DNA from: Echiichthys vipera
Lineage: Eukaryota; Chordata; Actinopteri; Perciformes; Trachinidae
Direction of reading: 5' to 3'
Assembly (NCBI GenBank): GCA_963691815.1
Contig: OY829648.1
Span: forward strand, 18,818,193 to 18,882,192
Length of the DNA stretch: 64,000 nucleotides
The translations under genes were made by a program, and so were the position numbers. A model generated the notes under the pieces. That model was not told where the DNA came from, did no database searches, and was given only the letters and a program-made list of their open reading frames with translations. Shown here piece after piece: positions 41,357 to 54,293 of this stretch; position 1 is the stretch's first letter; every line of letters starts with the position of its first letter.

Positions 41357-42100
41357 TACAATATATATTGTAGGTATGTTTGTATGTAGCATGTGCATCA
41401 CCTTTCACACACATATCCCCTGTGTATGCGTGACGGTTTAACTTCCCTTCCTAATCGATGATCTGCCGTTCTTAATTGAGCTCTATCCCTGCTTTAACCT
41501 GAAGACAGTAGGCACAAGTGGGGGGAAACTGGGCTCAGCTGCACTGCTGCGTGTTCAGATTAGGAACAAGAGGACCTGTGCATGCACATAGGTGGACGTG
41601 CACATAGACAAAGGTAAGACAATCCTCATCTGAACTAGACAGAAGTGCCACGGTGTCAAGACACAGCCAATTGGGTGGCCTTGGATTGTTTGAAATTGTG
41701 TGTTCACAAATCAATTAGATATAACTGATATTGCGTAGCTCCTTAAAGCTTCTCACTGCAGACTCACAGGGGCAAAACTTCTGTAAAACTTATATACTGT
41801 CCACACATAGTGGCCACTTTTCACAACTATTTAATTGCACAACACTAGCTGTGCCAAGCAAACAGTATTTATTCAACCAGACGAGCATTCTAATTGAAGT
41901 TTTTCACATCATTACTTTGTTGGTGACAAAAAAGGAAAAAGAAAGAGAAGCTTTATTTCCAATTTAGGAATTATCTTATTTTGGAAATTTTGAATTCAGT
42001 ATATTTGAAAGGTGCCATAAGACATAAGAGGTTGAAGATGAGATGAGATAAGATATGCACATTTTTGGACAGTACACTAATTATTTTGTGTGTGAGTATG
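41354..42100. other. No recognised gene
   Basis: Nothing recognised. Confidence 0.6.
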
Positions 42101-42352
<252 letters not shown>

Positions 42353-43231
42353 GGGTTATCGATTTTTCATAAGAAAAGGATTTTGTGTTTAGATGTTTTT
42401 ATAGCTGCATAGCTGTGTTGTGGCAATGAGAAATGTTTGAGTGAGTGTGTGCAATGATAACTCACAATGGTGTGCATGTATCTTTCTTTGATGTGTCACT
42501 TTTTTTTATATCTCCATCCACCTCGTTACTATAGCCACCCACTTCAAAGCAGAGCGCTTTAGAGTCTGGTTGCTAATGGATACCATAATGCACTGATACT
42601 GTCACTTACAGGCTACCCAAAATAAAACCACTTAAGTACAATGCATTCATCATATCTGCAACCATTGTAGCTAATTTAATTTATGCTGTAAAAAGTAAAA
42701 GTAGATAAAGACAGTACAGTGCAAACATATGACACCTTTCCCAATTAGGAAAAACAGCTGTAAGAAAGTCATAGATAGATAGATCAGAATATAGAGGATA
42801 GATGTTAATCAGTGTCTGTAATCCTTAACTGCTTATCTGTCGCACCTCCCCCTGTTGCCATCATACTTGAAAGAAAAAAAACACAAGCTATAGGTTCTAG
42901 TGGGCCTGTTAGATTCCTTAGATGACTAAACTTGGCCCAAGGGACTGCTGAAATAAACATTTAGATTTTATAACCACTTTTATAAAAGGGAACACAATAG
43001 CAGCCAGAGGAAAATCAGATTATTAGGATCACTATGCAAATGTGTACTCGAGCGAGGCATTCATATCCTTACCATCTTTTTGTAGAAGAGGCTTGGAGAG
43101 TGAAAAGTAACACTTCCTTTAGGGCATCTGTATCCCTCAGCCAGCACACTAATATTAGCACTGGCATAGTAAATATCTCCCATTTCTTCAGTAGGGTATA
43201 TGTGTGTACAGTATGTTTTGTTACCATTGTT
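42353..43231. other. No recognised gene
   Basis: Includes a short (AGAT)n at 42773-42784; nothing else recognised. Confidence 0.6.
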
Positions 43232-43259
43232 GGGGGCGGGGTGGGGGGGTGTGGGGGGC
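43232..43259 (+). other. G-quadruplex candidate
   Basis: Four G-runs of 5, 4, 7 and 6 separated by C, T and TGT. This meets the usual four-run short-loop pattern. Confidence 0.75.
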
Positions 43260-43922
43260 AATCTTCATTTTGTAAACAGAAACACACTTCAGAGCACACA
43301 TATTATTGCAAACATAGGATGTGTGACATATAATGATGTAATTTTGCATAAATGGGTTTATAGGTTCTTTGTTTTCTGAGGTAGTATATAATAATTGCAG
43401 CACTATGATGGTTCTTCATCCTATCATCACAGAATTTCTGCAGGTGCTCTGGGTTTTGTTATATTTGAAAAAAGCCAATCATTGCCCCTGAGAATTCATA
43501 AGAGGAGAAACATGGTTTATGGCAAGCATGTAATTGACAGGCTCTTTTTGACCAAGGCTAAGGTTCGACAACATGGCGCCCACCCCGGCAACTACTTTGT
43601 TTTATTTATATTATTGTTTGGATTTGCACCCTAGATTTTAAGTTTGGCCATGCTGCAGTTAGATACAGCAGAGATGTGCTTTTGGAGATTGGTTTAACTC
43701 TGGACAACTCTGGACGGCTGGACAATGAATCAAAACTGCACTGCCCAGCTGCTCTAGCCTCTGTATATACAGTAATAGGCAACTAAAACTTTATTTACTT
43801 TTTTGATGTAGAGCACTGCATTAGAAGGAAATATGCCTATAGGCAGACGTATGTGCACATACATTTAGTACTTAATTCATTGTTGATACAAAGATATTGA
43901 TTAAAGCAGCTTTTATTTCTTT
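43260..43922. other. No recognised gene
   Basis: Nothing recognised. Confidence 0.6.
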
Positions 43923-44017
43923 AAAAAAGTATGACGCTAGTCTTTGTCAGTATGGCAAACTGTGCACAATAAAAAAGTATGAGCTAGTCTTTGTCAGTAT
44001 GGCAAACTGTGCACAAT
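43923..44017. repeat. Two-unit tandem duplication (about 47 bp each)
   Basis: Units 43923-43970 and 43971-44017 share CTAGTCTTTGTCAGTATGGC and AAACTGTGCACAAT, differing by a CG dinucleotide insertion (ATGACGCTAG versus ATGAGCTAG-type junction). Confidence 0.95.
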
Positions 44018-47000
44018 GAAAGTGAATGTTCAGCTTCCAGAAAATCCAGGTGCTCAACACTTCTACCTTCTGTGTTGGCCATAGTAGTAAGTTGAAGTAG
44101 GCCTCTACCTTTTTTTTTATCCAACAGCCAAAGCAGTTTTAGTTGTCCATGTCTGGCCAGCTGCCCTTGAGGTCCCCTGGGCTGACTATCTGACAAGATA
44201 CTTAATCGTGGATCAAGGTGTGTGGCTGACCTGTCAGTAAGCTGCACACTCCACAGACCGATAAATGTCTTAGGGTGGTGCAGAAGTTTAGCCATGGTAT
44301 GTCCAGTTTTTGACCTCAGGCCTTTCGAGGTCAAAAAGTCATTTGCATAACTGTGTTTCAAACATTAATGATATAAAAAGGAATAAAATCATAATCACAG
44401 CATTATAAACAAGTAGTGTTTGCTTCAAACACACAAGTTGCAGTCTCGAATACTGTGTTTAAAAAGTGATGGTCCAAAGCAAACTCAGCCTTTCTAGTTC
44501 CTGGTTATGGATGTATGAAAAAAAACTGGATACAGCGTTTGAGGCGGAGCCCCGTTTAGTCCTTTAAAAACTGCTCAGTGCTGCATGAAGCCAAAAAAAG
44601 TTCTAACTTCTGATATTAACAAGGGACTTTGACTCATGTTGATACATGGCAAAAGACGATGGAAAAAAGTATGCGTGACCAACATGAAAGTTGTAATACC
44701 ACCATTTGGCCACTATGTAGGACTGGCCAGCACATTTCCTGGGGGGTCTGAACTAAATTCCTGCCTTGAGAGGAGGGACTTCTGGGTGCCAAGTACTATG
44801 GAATATGAACTAACATGAGACCCCTGAGTACATAAAAACGATTGGCTGCATTTGGAACTGCCTGCTGTACTGCAGAGCATGTACCGGTTTGGGCATAACT
44901 TAGCATGTAGCAAATTGTTAGCAGTATGCTAGCAATAACAAATCTGCAGTATGTCAAAAATGGATACCTGGATGCTGACTGATTTGGAAAAAAAAATCTC
45001 CAGAATGCAGCCAGACCAGTCCACTATTTCCCATGTGTCCCACAATGCAAATTGCTGGAATGCTAACAACAGTCGCTTCAGCTTTCCAAAATTGGAAACC
45101 AGCTAAGCCTGACATAGCATATTGCAAAATAAATTGTTTTAGCAGCTTCTACTGTGTTTTTGGGTAGTATGTAGGAGGTTACAACCATTGTAAGAAATAT
45201 GGCATCATCAGTCATTTCAGCAAAATAACCTCAAAACAACATTTGTTTATGTACAAGTGGGGGAGACCTCTAGCATCATGATGGGTTACCAAAATGTTGG
45301 ACTTGGTCGGATATGGTTAATTGCTGGTCACTTTTCACATTTCCTAGCAACATCATTTTTGTTTTTTTAATAATAACCATGCTTGTTCCAACAGAGTTCT
45401 TGTAACAGCAAAGGTCCATTAACCTTAACGCAGTGTTGGTCCCCTCTCAGAAAAACACAGTTGCTGATCACACAGCAGCTGTATAGGAACCCAAAAAGCC
45501 AACTTTACAGAGTTTTTGACTTTTTCCCTGCTAAAATGTACTAACAACTAGTTGCCAATATGTTATTGCACCAGTGTCAACGGGACAAATTCTCAGTACA
45601 TTCATTGAATTTAATACACCTGTCTATTTCATATGCGCTGTGTATCCTCACATTTTATACGTGCTTGGAACTACGATTTTATTCTGTCACCTGTCAGAGC
45701 ACCCTCAGATGAACCTTGCTGGCTCAGTCCATACTTGATAACTCCTTGTTTTACTTGGGATGGGGGATCTCCATCTCCATGCCCCAGTGTCTAATGAGTT
45801 TAGAGTTAATAGACAAGTGTGTGAAGATGAAACTGCCTCATTATAGTTTTTGGTTAGTGAGCTTTCAACAGGAACACCCCCCTACTCTGTTCCACCACAC
45901 ATCCTGTGTCATCCTCAGGTGTTGTCTTTGACATAAGCAGAGAAAATAATTCATGGTCTGCTCATACACTCAGCCACATACAAACAATCACAGGGTACAT
46001 GGGCATACTATGATGTTTCCCACATTGTCAGTCTTGAGCACCGCACACACACAGACACCCCAATTTAAGTTCAGGTGCAGTCAATCTCTATTATTTACTG
46101 GGGATTTATTGGGGATTCACTGTCACCACTGACCTTGAGGCTTTTGCCCCTTCCCTCCATATCAGCAACTGCAAACAGGTACATTCAGCCACATGTCCCG
46201 GGGCATGTATAAAAAATATATTTGGATCTGATTTATTCTGCTTGTAGAAGTGTAACAGCTACAGCAAATTCTACAGTGGGCTTTCAAAATCAAAGGGAAT
46301 GGAAGGATGCTGGGTACAGGGGCCTTGAGTATTTGGATTTCATAGCTCATCAATCACGAGTTATTGTAATACCAACATTACTGATGGAGCTAAAATGCTC
46401 CAGCAAAGTTAAATCTTTAAAGTGGAACAGACATTCTGCATCATGGATTGAGGAAAAAAGATCCATTGGGCCGATGGAGAAGAGTAAAACCTTTCAAATT
46501 GCATGAGTTACCACAATCTGTCGTGTCAGTGGTATATGGAGCTAAATTTCAGTGTGACCTCATGTAACCCCTGAATTTCTTGTCTTCTAGCTGCCTTCTA
46601 CTCTTATTTAAAGAACACACAAGTGAAGCATACAGTACAGACCACTTTGGAATGCAGCCTAAATGACTGATGATTGTTCTTTATTAGAGATTAATAGGAT
46701 GCAAGGTTTCCTGATCATTAAACTACTTACAGTGTTTTTGTGGAGTTGTTATTGATATACTGCACTGGATATACGTTGCAGCAGCCTATGCAAATAAATA
46801 ACAAGTCCATTTCTGAGTCATATGCATCATTAAAGTACACATCTTTTGCATGTGAGCAAGAATAACACAAGCACCCGTAAACCTGACGCATCCTAAAAAA
46901 TTGCAATAAATGCAGAAGAGTACAAGTGAAAATATAAGGGAAGGGATAAAGAAAAGGAACCTGATAATAACGTCGAAAATAGCAAGTGAGTATTAAACAA

Positions 47001-49628
47001 GTGACTGAAGGGCCAGGGGGACATTGATACTCCCTGTGTGAGGTTTCTCACCTGCGCCCTGCCTGTCCTGGTCATCTGCTGCCATACGCTTGACATGACG
47101 TTAACAGAAAGATGAAGACATCTTATTGGCATCTTGCCTCTGTGTCTCCCAACAGCCCTCCCTCCTGTCTGTCTCCATCAGTGTCTAATTTCCTCTCTCT
47201 CTTCTCCCCACAATCTCTTTTGCTACACTCTCTTTGTTATTTCCTGCTCTGTCTTTTGGTATTTTGCTGCAAATCCTTCCATCCTCTTTACATATTTCTC
47301 ATTTTGTAACCCCCCCCCCCCACCTTGCCCTAATTTACAAGTTTTTTGATTACAAGTTAGACCTAAAAGTCTCTTCTCGTATCTGCTTCACCTACCTTCT
47401 TTATCACATTTCCTGTTCTTCCCTTGTACTAAATTACATTTTTTGTATGTTGTCTGACTTGCAATTACTTTACGAATACTTAGTAGACTTTTCTATGATA
47501 TACATACTACATTCCACATTCTCAAACTTGTATGCTATCGTTTGCATTTAAAATCTTCATTCTGACAACTTATTTTGCAATATGATAAAAAACAGCATAA
47601 CTATGCTATTGTATTATTATTATTGACTGGCGAAACCGTGCATTAACAGAGTTACCTTAAATGTGCTGTTTCAGTCAAAATAACAACAGTAGTTGGTCTA
47701 TGATAAAGGACATGGCATCTTATCTTCATTAATTCGAACAATAATTTTTAAATTACCATAAATTAAAGTAATGTAATTTTGACATCAGGTATGATCAGCA
47801 TCATCATCAAATTAAAAAGATACTATTAAATACTATTACTATTAGATACTACTAAACACCAGATAAACAGCACATTATTAAGCAAAAGCTAAAGCTAAAG
47901 TGTCAATAGTACAGTGGCATCACCTTGCAAGAAATCTGGGCTTGCAAGTTCAGAGCCTCTGAGTCAGCGTCTGTGAATCTAGGCAGCGCTGATCAAATAT
48001 AAATCAAGATTATGTTACTGTATAAACTATTTCTCACATGAGGTGTTTTCAGAAAGATATTTTAGTGTATCGTTTAGTTGTGAATGAGAAGGTCTGTGAC
48101 TAAGTTGAGCTAAAACGGTCTACTTTGTTGGTTGCTTCATTGCAACAAAAAAAAACACTACAGAAGATGAACAGCAATGGGGTAAAGTAATATCAATCAG
48201 GAAGCAAACGCGGTAGTGTGCATCATCGCTTTTAGAAATGTGTGTCTTTTAGGGGTTGGAAAGTGCTAAGTATAAACATAGCAAAAGTTGTTTGAAAATG
48301 AAAATGTATGTAGTTTGGATGTAGTCTCAGCCTCTTTTTTCTCTTCCTTACCTTCACTCTTGCCTGGCTTATTAGGAGACTGGAGTGCTCTGTGGTGGCG
48401 CTTAATTTCCATTTTTATTTTTTTCTTCGCCTTTGTAGTGGTTCATCATCTCTCTGTCTTGTGGTCTCACCGCCCCTTGACCTATCTCTCTTTACTCCCT
48501 CAGGCTTTCATCTCTGCCCCTCCTTAACACCGTCCTTACGGCTTGTTTATCTATTGACTTGTTTGTACAGACGGCCACTGACCCATTAACCGCACCAAAT
48601 CATTGCTTTATCTCTGTCAAGATTAGAAAACATGGCTTAGATGTCTATAGGGACTGATGATATACATTTGAGCTTGTTTGTCTCCAAGTATCTTATCTGA
48701 AATGTGTGATTCTGTACAGTGACTTGCCTTCCTGGGATTGAAAAGTGACGGGAATTCTAATGCAGGTATTTATTTTAGTGCCATGTTTTACAACATACAT
48801 ATATAGGATGATGAAAGAGACTGATACAGAGGAAAAAAAGGTGATAGTCAGTATAACTGATCTATGTGCTACCATATGGAGAATATAAGTCATGCATTCT
48901 TAAACCTGATCTGAATCAGATATTTTATGTTGGAAGCCGGAATATGCATACACTATGAAAATAATGCATTTATGGTATGTGTGTCACGCTTTTGGCAGAC
49001 ACCAGAAATGAAGCCTGTAACAAAAGAAGAAAATAAAATAGTCACAACAAGACAACAGAAGAGGTAGTGAAAAGTTAAAGCTGCAGTATATGCTTTAGGG
49101 AATAACAGCATCAGATAGACAGAGGAAGGACTTATGTGACACTGAGCAAAGCATCCTTAGAGACCTAAGTTGATACTCCTTGTGCAAACTACACTTCTAT
49201 CCTTGGAAGCCAAAACTCTCAGAGGGCTTACAAAGTTGTCACACATCAGATATTACTTGAGTTAGCTTGATTGAGGTGTTGATTAGACTAGATCTCTGCA
49301 TCTTGTTAGGGTTTTATTCACCAAGCCTTTAAACTGTATCTCCAATCTGGTGGAGAATAAAGCCAATATAGTGGGCTTGAGGGAATTCCTGTGGGGACAA
49401 ATACAGAATTCTCATTAGTGAATTACAGTTAAACGCACACTAATGGCTATCTTTTTTTAAAGTCATGCATAGGAAGAGAGCAGGTAGAAATGTGGGGACA
49501 TATGAATAAATCTTGTGATATTTTTGTTGACAGGCTTCTACTTACATAGCCTTATTTTCTGTTCATATGTATTCAAGTGCAGCTCAGAGATGTTGCTTGT
49601 GGCTAAAGGCTTTTCAAAGTGATACTAA
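44018..49628. other. No recognised gene; mostly unannotated
   Basis: About 5.6 kb. 44307-44337 is a small hairpin (11-bp arms TTTTTGACCTC, 9-bp loop). 44880-45170 has the flavour of a dispersed repeat (CAGTATGCTAGC, CAGACCAGTCCACTATTTCCC) that I cannot name. A 12-C run is at about 47311. A minus-strand mini-exon-like stretch at 47051-47098 (MSSVWQQMTRTGRAQ then GTGAGA) is noted as weak. Otherwise nothing recognised. Confidence 0.5.
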
Positions 49629-50124
49629 GGGCGCACTCACACTGTCCATTCGTACTGCGCCCATGAACGCCTTACGGCTAAAGTCCAGTTCCCTTTCAGT
49701 GAGTACAACTGTACCATGCCTAGGCACTGCACGCTTGCCAGCCGCGGCCCGGTTGAGAGAGGCGGGCTTTTGTATAGCACGGATGCACATGTATGGTAAT
49801 GAGTGTGCGCATGTGTACGAGCATGAGTGCGAGCATTGACGGCAGTCTTGATGTCTATTCATATCAGGGGTGCCCAAACTTTACAAGAAATAACAAGAAA
49901 TGATATGGGCCAAAGTGACAACCAGCATTTTTGTGGAGATTATAAACATTTTTTGCAGCTGCCCTTCGCTGGGCCTTGGCGCCACCTGTTGGCTTGCAAA
50001 AAAGTGATTGAAAGTCTTCACATGATTATTTGAAGTACCACAGATACTCCTTTTATTTTACAGAAAATAAAAACCCAAACTGATGCCAGGTAACAATGAA
50101 GTGATGTGATTTTGTAACAGGTAC

Positions 50125-50485
50125 AGGTGAGTTAACAATTGGTAAGTATTTTGTCTTTAAAGGTTGTGAAATATTATTAATACAGAATAATAGTAAAACT
50201 CAGGTGTAGTAGTCTTATCTAGGTGAGCTGAACATGTATGTACAGAGTAAAGGTGAGTTACCAACAGGTGAGTATTTTGTCTTTTCAGGTTTGTTTCTTA
50301 AGGTCACACAGTGAAATAATATTAATACAGAATAATGGTAAGAATCTGGAAGGGTTATCTTGTTAAGCTGATTTTGGATTCTCAGATAAAGGTGAGTTAA
50401 CAATAATGAAGTATTTCGTCTAACAAGTATGTTTACTAAGGCTACAGTGAAATAACATTAAGAGAATAATTGTAATAAACAGGTA
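50125..50485. repeat. Three-unit tandem repeat inside the hAT element
   Basis: Units begin AGGTGAGTTAACAATTGG (50125), AGGTGAGTTACCAACAGG (50251) and AGGTGAGTTAACAATAAT (50390). Each then carries AGTATTTTGTCT or AGTATTTCGTCT and an AATACAGAATAAT-like or AAGAGAATAATTG segment. Unit lengths are about 126, 139 and 96+ bp. Confidence 0.85.
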
Positions 50486-50489
50486 TATA

Positions 50490-51170
50490 AGGTAATCTGG
50501 TCATCAGTTGTGATGCTAGCCAGCTTAGCCCAGTCTAAATCCAACACTTCCATCGTTTGGCGTACTTTACAAAAAATATCCCCTCATGTCGTAGTATCCG
50601 TGAGACTTTGTAAAGCTGCCATTTCCTCGGCGCTTCAAAAGATAAATGAACTCCACGAGGAGAAAAATCAGCAGTTGCGCTGTGTCCTGCACATCATTGC
50701 TCTCATCCATTGCCAATTCAAAACACTCAAAAGCTTTAGCTTTCTCGTTCAACTGGGCAACTGGTAAATTATGCAAAACCTCCTCCGCCACATCGTCCAA
50801 ACACTTCTTGACAAACTGCTCATCACTGAACAACTTTCCACAGCTTGCAATCAGTTTAGCTACCTTGAAGCTGGCTCCAACAGATGAAAGGTTCAACTGT
50901 GTTTGGCATAGTATTGTACTCTGCTGGGCAGCAAATCCTCTTTTTAGCCCAGTCACCTTGTCTCTCCTCACTTGGCCTAGCAGGCTAGCATACTGCCCTC
51001 CATGGCGGTTTTCATAGTGGCGGCGGATGTTAAATTCTTTAAACATCGCCACTGTCTGCTTGCAGATTAGACAAATACCCCTTTCTTGCAGTGGACAAAA
51101 AAATAGTCACCTGTCCACTGCTGTCTAAAAAATCTGAATCTATTTTACGTTTCCCCAACAGTTTTGACAT
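50490..51170 (-). pseudogene. hAT transposase, N-terminal part
   Basis: A probable start MSKLLGKRKIDS at 51170 is followed by frameshifts at about 51110 and 51068 that break a BED-like zinc finger. Fragments of it are visible in other frames (YFFVHCKKG, then the ICK cysteine region, FKEFNIRRHYENRHGGQYAS). The next part is open: LLGQVRRDKVTGLKRGFAAQ, SVGASFKVAKLIASCGKLFS and FECFELAMDESNDVQDTAQL. The last holds the DES(N/T)D motif with the first catalytic aspartate of hAT RNase H-like domains. After a frameshift near 50640, EMAALQSLTDTTT and CKVRQTMEVLDLDWAKLASI can be read before similarity ends. The C-terminal catalytic half and hATC dimerisation domain are deleted. Related to vertebrate domesticated genes of the GTF2IRD2/FAM200 type. 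Confidence 0.85.
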
Positions 51171-51773
51171 TTTCGTTGTCTGGCTATCTCTCGTTCTCCT
51201 TGCCCGCCCGCACTTGAAACTGCAACGTGACGTCACGTTGCCAAGCTCTATGCATTTTTTTAAAGATAGGCTATGTTTCAAGGGATTGCTTGAGTTCGTT
51301 AAGCGTGCTACTCCATTTGTTGAGGCTGGCCGGATGTGGCCCGGGGGCCGCAGTTTGGGGACCCCTGATTTATATTGTCTGTTCCCTGCGATGGACATTT
51401 AAAAAGATGCACAAGATGATGGTCTGGTGGGAAGGTGGAGTGTTTACTGCAGATTTGGTCGGATTTTATATTCAAAAACAGTCAAACAAAAACACTCAGA
51501 TTTTGTAAGAAGCTACAATAATAGTTGAATACAGAGACTTTTAAAAATGTTGTTCTCAGATGTAAGTTGAGTCTCGCAACACAGCTTTCTTTCAGGGGGA
51601 GAAGGGGGGTCATCACAGGTAACTGGCGATATGTCACCGCAGCCTGCGTGGAGGCGGGTCGGGCACACTTTTGATCTACTCCAGAAAAGGTCCGTGGCTC
51701 GGCATGTTAACATTAGTTATGGAAACGCAAATCAGCATGGCATGATCTGGCTCGGCCTGGACAAAAGTGGCAA

Positions 51774-54109
51774 TTGAAAAACCCTATGTAGCAACCTCAA
51801 GTGAATTAAATTCATTTTGTGAGCTATGTAGCCTGAAGACAGACAGCTTTGGATTGATGTTTTCTTATCAACTAGATAGAGTAAGCAGCTCTGGGTATTT
51901 GAAAGTACTAAAATGAGCATGCGCATTTATGCATGTTATCAATTTCAATTGAGGTGAAAAAAATTTGTCATCCTATATGAGTCATATGCTACTATGATAA
52001 TCAGCTAAGAAGTGTTATCAAAGGAAAAATGATTTCCATCACTGCTAGGTCCTTTTGGTCTGCTGATGAAAGAATCAAGGCCTTTGAAAATATCTAACAC
52101 ATTTCATGTGCTTCTCCAATTTGTTTATAAATTTGCAGTTATGATACACATGGACAATCATATTGCAGACCTTCAATTACTAAATTACTCATGCTTTTAA
52201 ATAAAAGTTCATATCTACTTGTGATGTGAAAGGTTATGATGATAAAGGACATTGTAGGTTGGAATAAAGAATGCAATTAGATGTGTTGAAAACATTTGAC
52301 TAATTTGTTTTGATATATACATATATAAAAAAGAAGAAGAGATACGGAAGGTCAATACTATTACTTCTACTACTCAGACTGTTTCTAAATTGCATTTTTT
52401 TACCTCTATCTCTACTGTACCTTTTTTAAACACCGTGAACTGTGTCGGTAGAATGATTACAGCATACTGTAGGAGAGCAGTTCTCCTGCTGCAGTCTGTC
52501 TTCAATCCCTGATTTCATTTTGAGCTGTTAAATATTATTGAGGATAAAGTGTGCAGCCCACAAACTGTAAATCAAATTGGAGCAAACAAGATAGGATGAA
52601 AAAGGATTCAGTGCACCAGATGTGTGTATCCTGGAGACAAAGCACTGTACATTTGGAAGAGTACATTGGGAAGAGTATTTGGAAAAGTCAGGGACTGACA
52701 ACAGAACTGAAATTGTCCTGCAACCATCTACTATATTCCCTCACTCTGTTCCTCAACCTTGACTGTAGACCTTTATTTTCCTCTCTCTCCACAACCTGAA
52801 TTAATTTCTTTTCTGAACTCTTACCTTATGTCTTGAGTAGAAAGAAACCCCCTAAATGATCAAATAATATGGCTGCTACCCTTTCAATGGATTTATCCTG
52901 GGTTAGTGGTATCTCTATACATCATCAGCAACGCAAAGTTTTGACGAGCTCTAATTTAGAAAAATAAGGGCCAAGAGGCCTAAAAGGCAGAAGATGAAAG
53001 AGAAGAAAAAGGCGCTAGCATGCAGGGCGGTTGGGATGGGGGTAAAAGAAGGTTAGAGGGAGGACTTCAAATGGCCTGGAAAAAAATATGTTAGTCTCCT
53101 AGTCCTGGAGGTGCTTCAACAATGGATAAGAAAACATTAGCTGCTGTGGTGATACATCTTTAATGGCACATTATGGGCCCTGTCTTCAGCAAAAACAATT
53201 GAGCCATTCTAGCTGGGACTGGGTAATACACACACACACACTCCGCCCCAAGAGCTGAGCTGATGCTTGTGTAAGCATGTGTGGCAACAGTGGAGTAGAA
53301 AACTGAAGAAATAGGAGAACAGAGGGGGGAAAACAGCTTAGCAAAAGAAAGATGATTTGGCGCAGACGTTAACTTGATTAAAAGGTTGTTTTGGTTGCAG
53401 GAGTGTCGTTATTCAACCATCCATAACTGAAGAACACCAACAGATTGCTTGGCTCCCAGCTTATGCAATTGTTCCAAGGCTTGGAAGGAAAAAAACATGT
53501 TAGTTCCATCCAAGGAATGACATAAATAGGATTCAAAATACGACATGTACTATGAATTAATGAACAAATGGTCTTTTACAGTCTCCCCTGTTGGTTTGTC
53601 ACCAGCCTTGATGCTGAATAAATAAAAATCAAAAACACTTTGAATACAATATTGTTGCTCCACTACTTGGTCATGTCAGTTTAGTTCATTTGAATCTATG
53701 TATTAGAAAATACTGAACCAAATCATGTAAAAAAGCTATTGGGGGGAAAAGGTGAATAAAGGTCATGTCATATTCACATTTTTGTTGTACCTGTTGTTTG
53801 TTTTTTGGATTAAAAAAGCTAATGGAAATGAAATGAAAAGTCATTTTTCTTTCAATATTACAGGAAAGACAGAAAACATAACTGAACAATGATGAATAAA
53901 ATGTGGTTCCTAAAATATTTAATAATCTTTAGACTTTAGTATCTAGTGTATTTAGTCCAAAACAGTTGTTTAAAGTGATAGTTCTACGTTTTGAAGTGGA
54001 GTGGTAAGAGGTTCTTAGCTAATAAGTCAATGGAGGGTCTATTTACACCCGGGTCAAAAACAGTATTTGCCACGTGATCTGGCTATTTACACCTGATCTC
54101 TCATCCACT
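51774..54109. other. No recognised gene
   Basis: AT-rich; nothing recognised. Confidence 0.6.
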
Positions 54110-54240
54110 GCCTCAAAGAGCTAGCCTCATGAGTCCATTGAATTTTCCTCGCAGATCAGTCTGTTAATGTGCGGCGGAGAACATTTGGAGCCGTTTGCCA
54201 AGCAAGCATCCAAGCATGAGTGGGTTAAGCAATTGGTTAC
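54110..54240 (+). repeat. Unnamed dispersed repeat, copy B
   Basis: GCAGATCAGTCTGTTAATGT, GCGGCGGAGAACATTTGGAG and TTTGCCAAGC match the 4151-4262 copy with the same order. It ends where the L2 LINE begins. Confidence 0.5.
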
Positions 54241-54293
54241 AATCTTTGCAAGATGTCAAGCTGCTCTAAGGTGACTGGAACAAATAATATTGC

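Larger units (their letters stand above)
49865..51367 (-). mobile_element. hAT transposon, internally deleted, both ends and TSD present
   Basis: The left end is CAGGGGTGCCCAAACTTT and the right end, inverted, CAGGGGTCCCCAAACTGCGG, a classical hAT terminal pair. The 8-bp flanks are ATTCATAT (49857-49864) and ATTTATAT (51368-51375), a target duplication with one change. Length is 1503 bp against several kb for an autonomous relative. The N-terminal part of the transposase survives on the minus strand at 50490-51170; the remainder is replaced by a tandem repeat (50125-50485). Confidence 0.85.
49629..51772. mobile_element. Possible MITE-like repeat split by a hAT insertion
   Basis: 49629-49790 (GGGCGCACTCACACTGTCC, GCCCGGTTGAGAGAGGCGGG) and 51640-51772 (GGAGGCGGGTCGGGCACAC, GGCTCGGCCTGGACAAAAG) are GC-rich patches with related wording on either side of the hAT element. 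I infer one older repeat cut in two by it. The terminal repeats are not convincing. Confidence 0.25.

Noticed and set aside
40814..41389. 191-codon plus-strand frame
   Set aside because: It is the antisense shadow of the Rex3-like LINE coding region.
43984..44361. 125-codon minus-strand frame
   Set aside because: It overlaps a recent tandem duplication at its end, with no recognised motif.
46222..46506. 94-codon plus-strand frame
   Set aside because: No recognised domain, no splice signals of note and no conservation evidence available.
51039..51398. 119-codon minus-strand frame starting at 51398
   Set aside because: Its start lies outside the hAT terminal repeat, so the first 76 codons are not part of the transposase; the likely start is at 51170.
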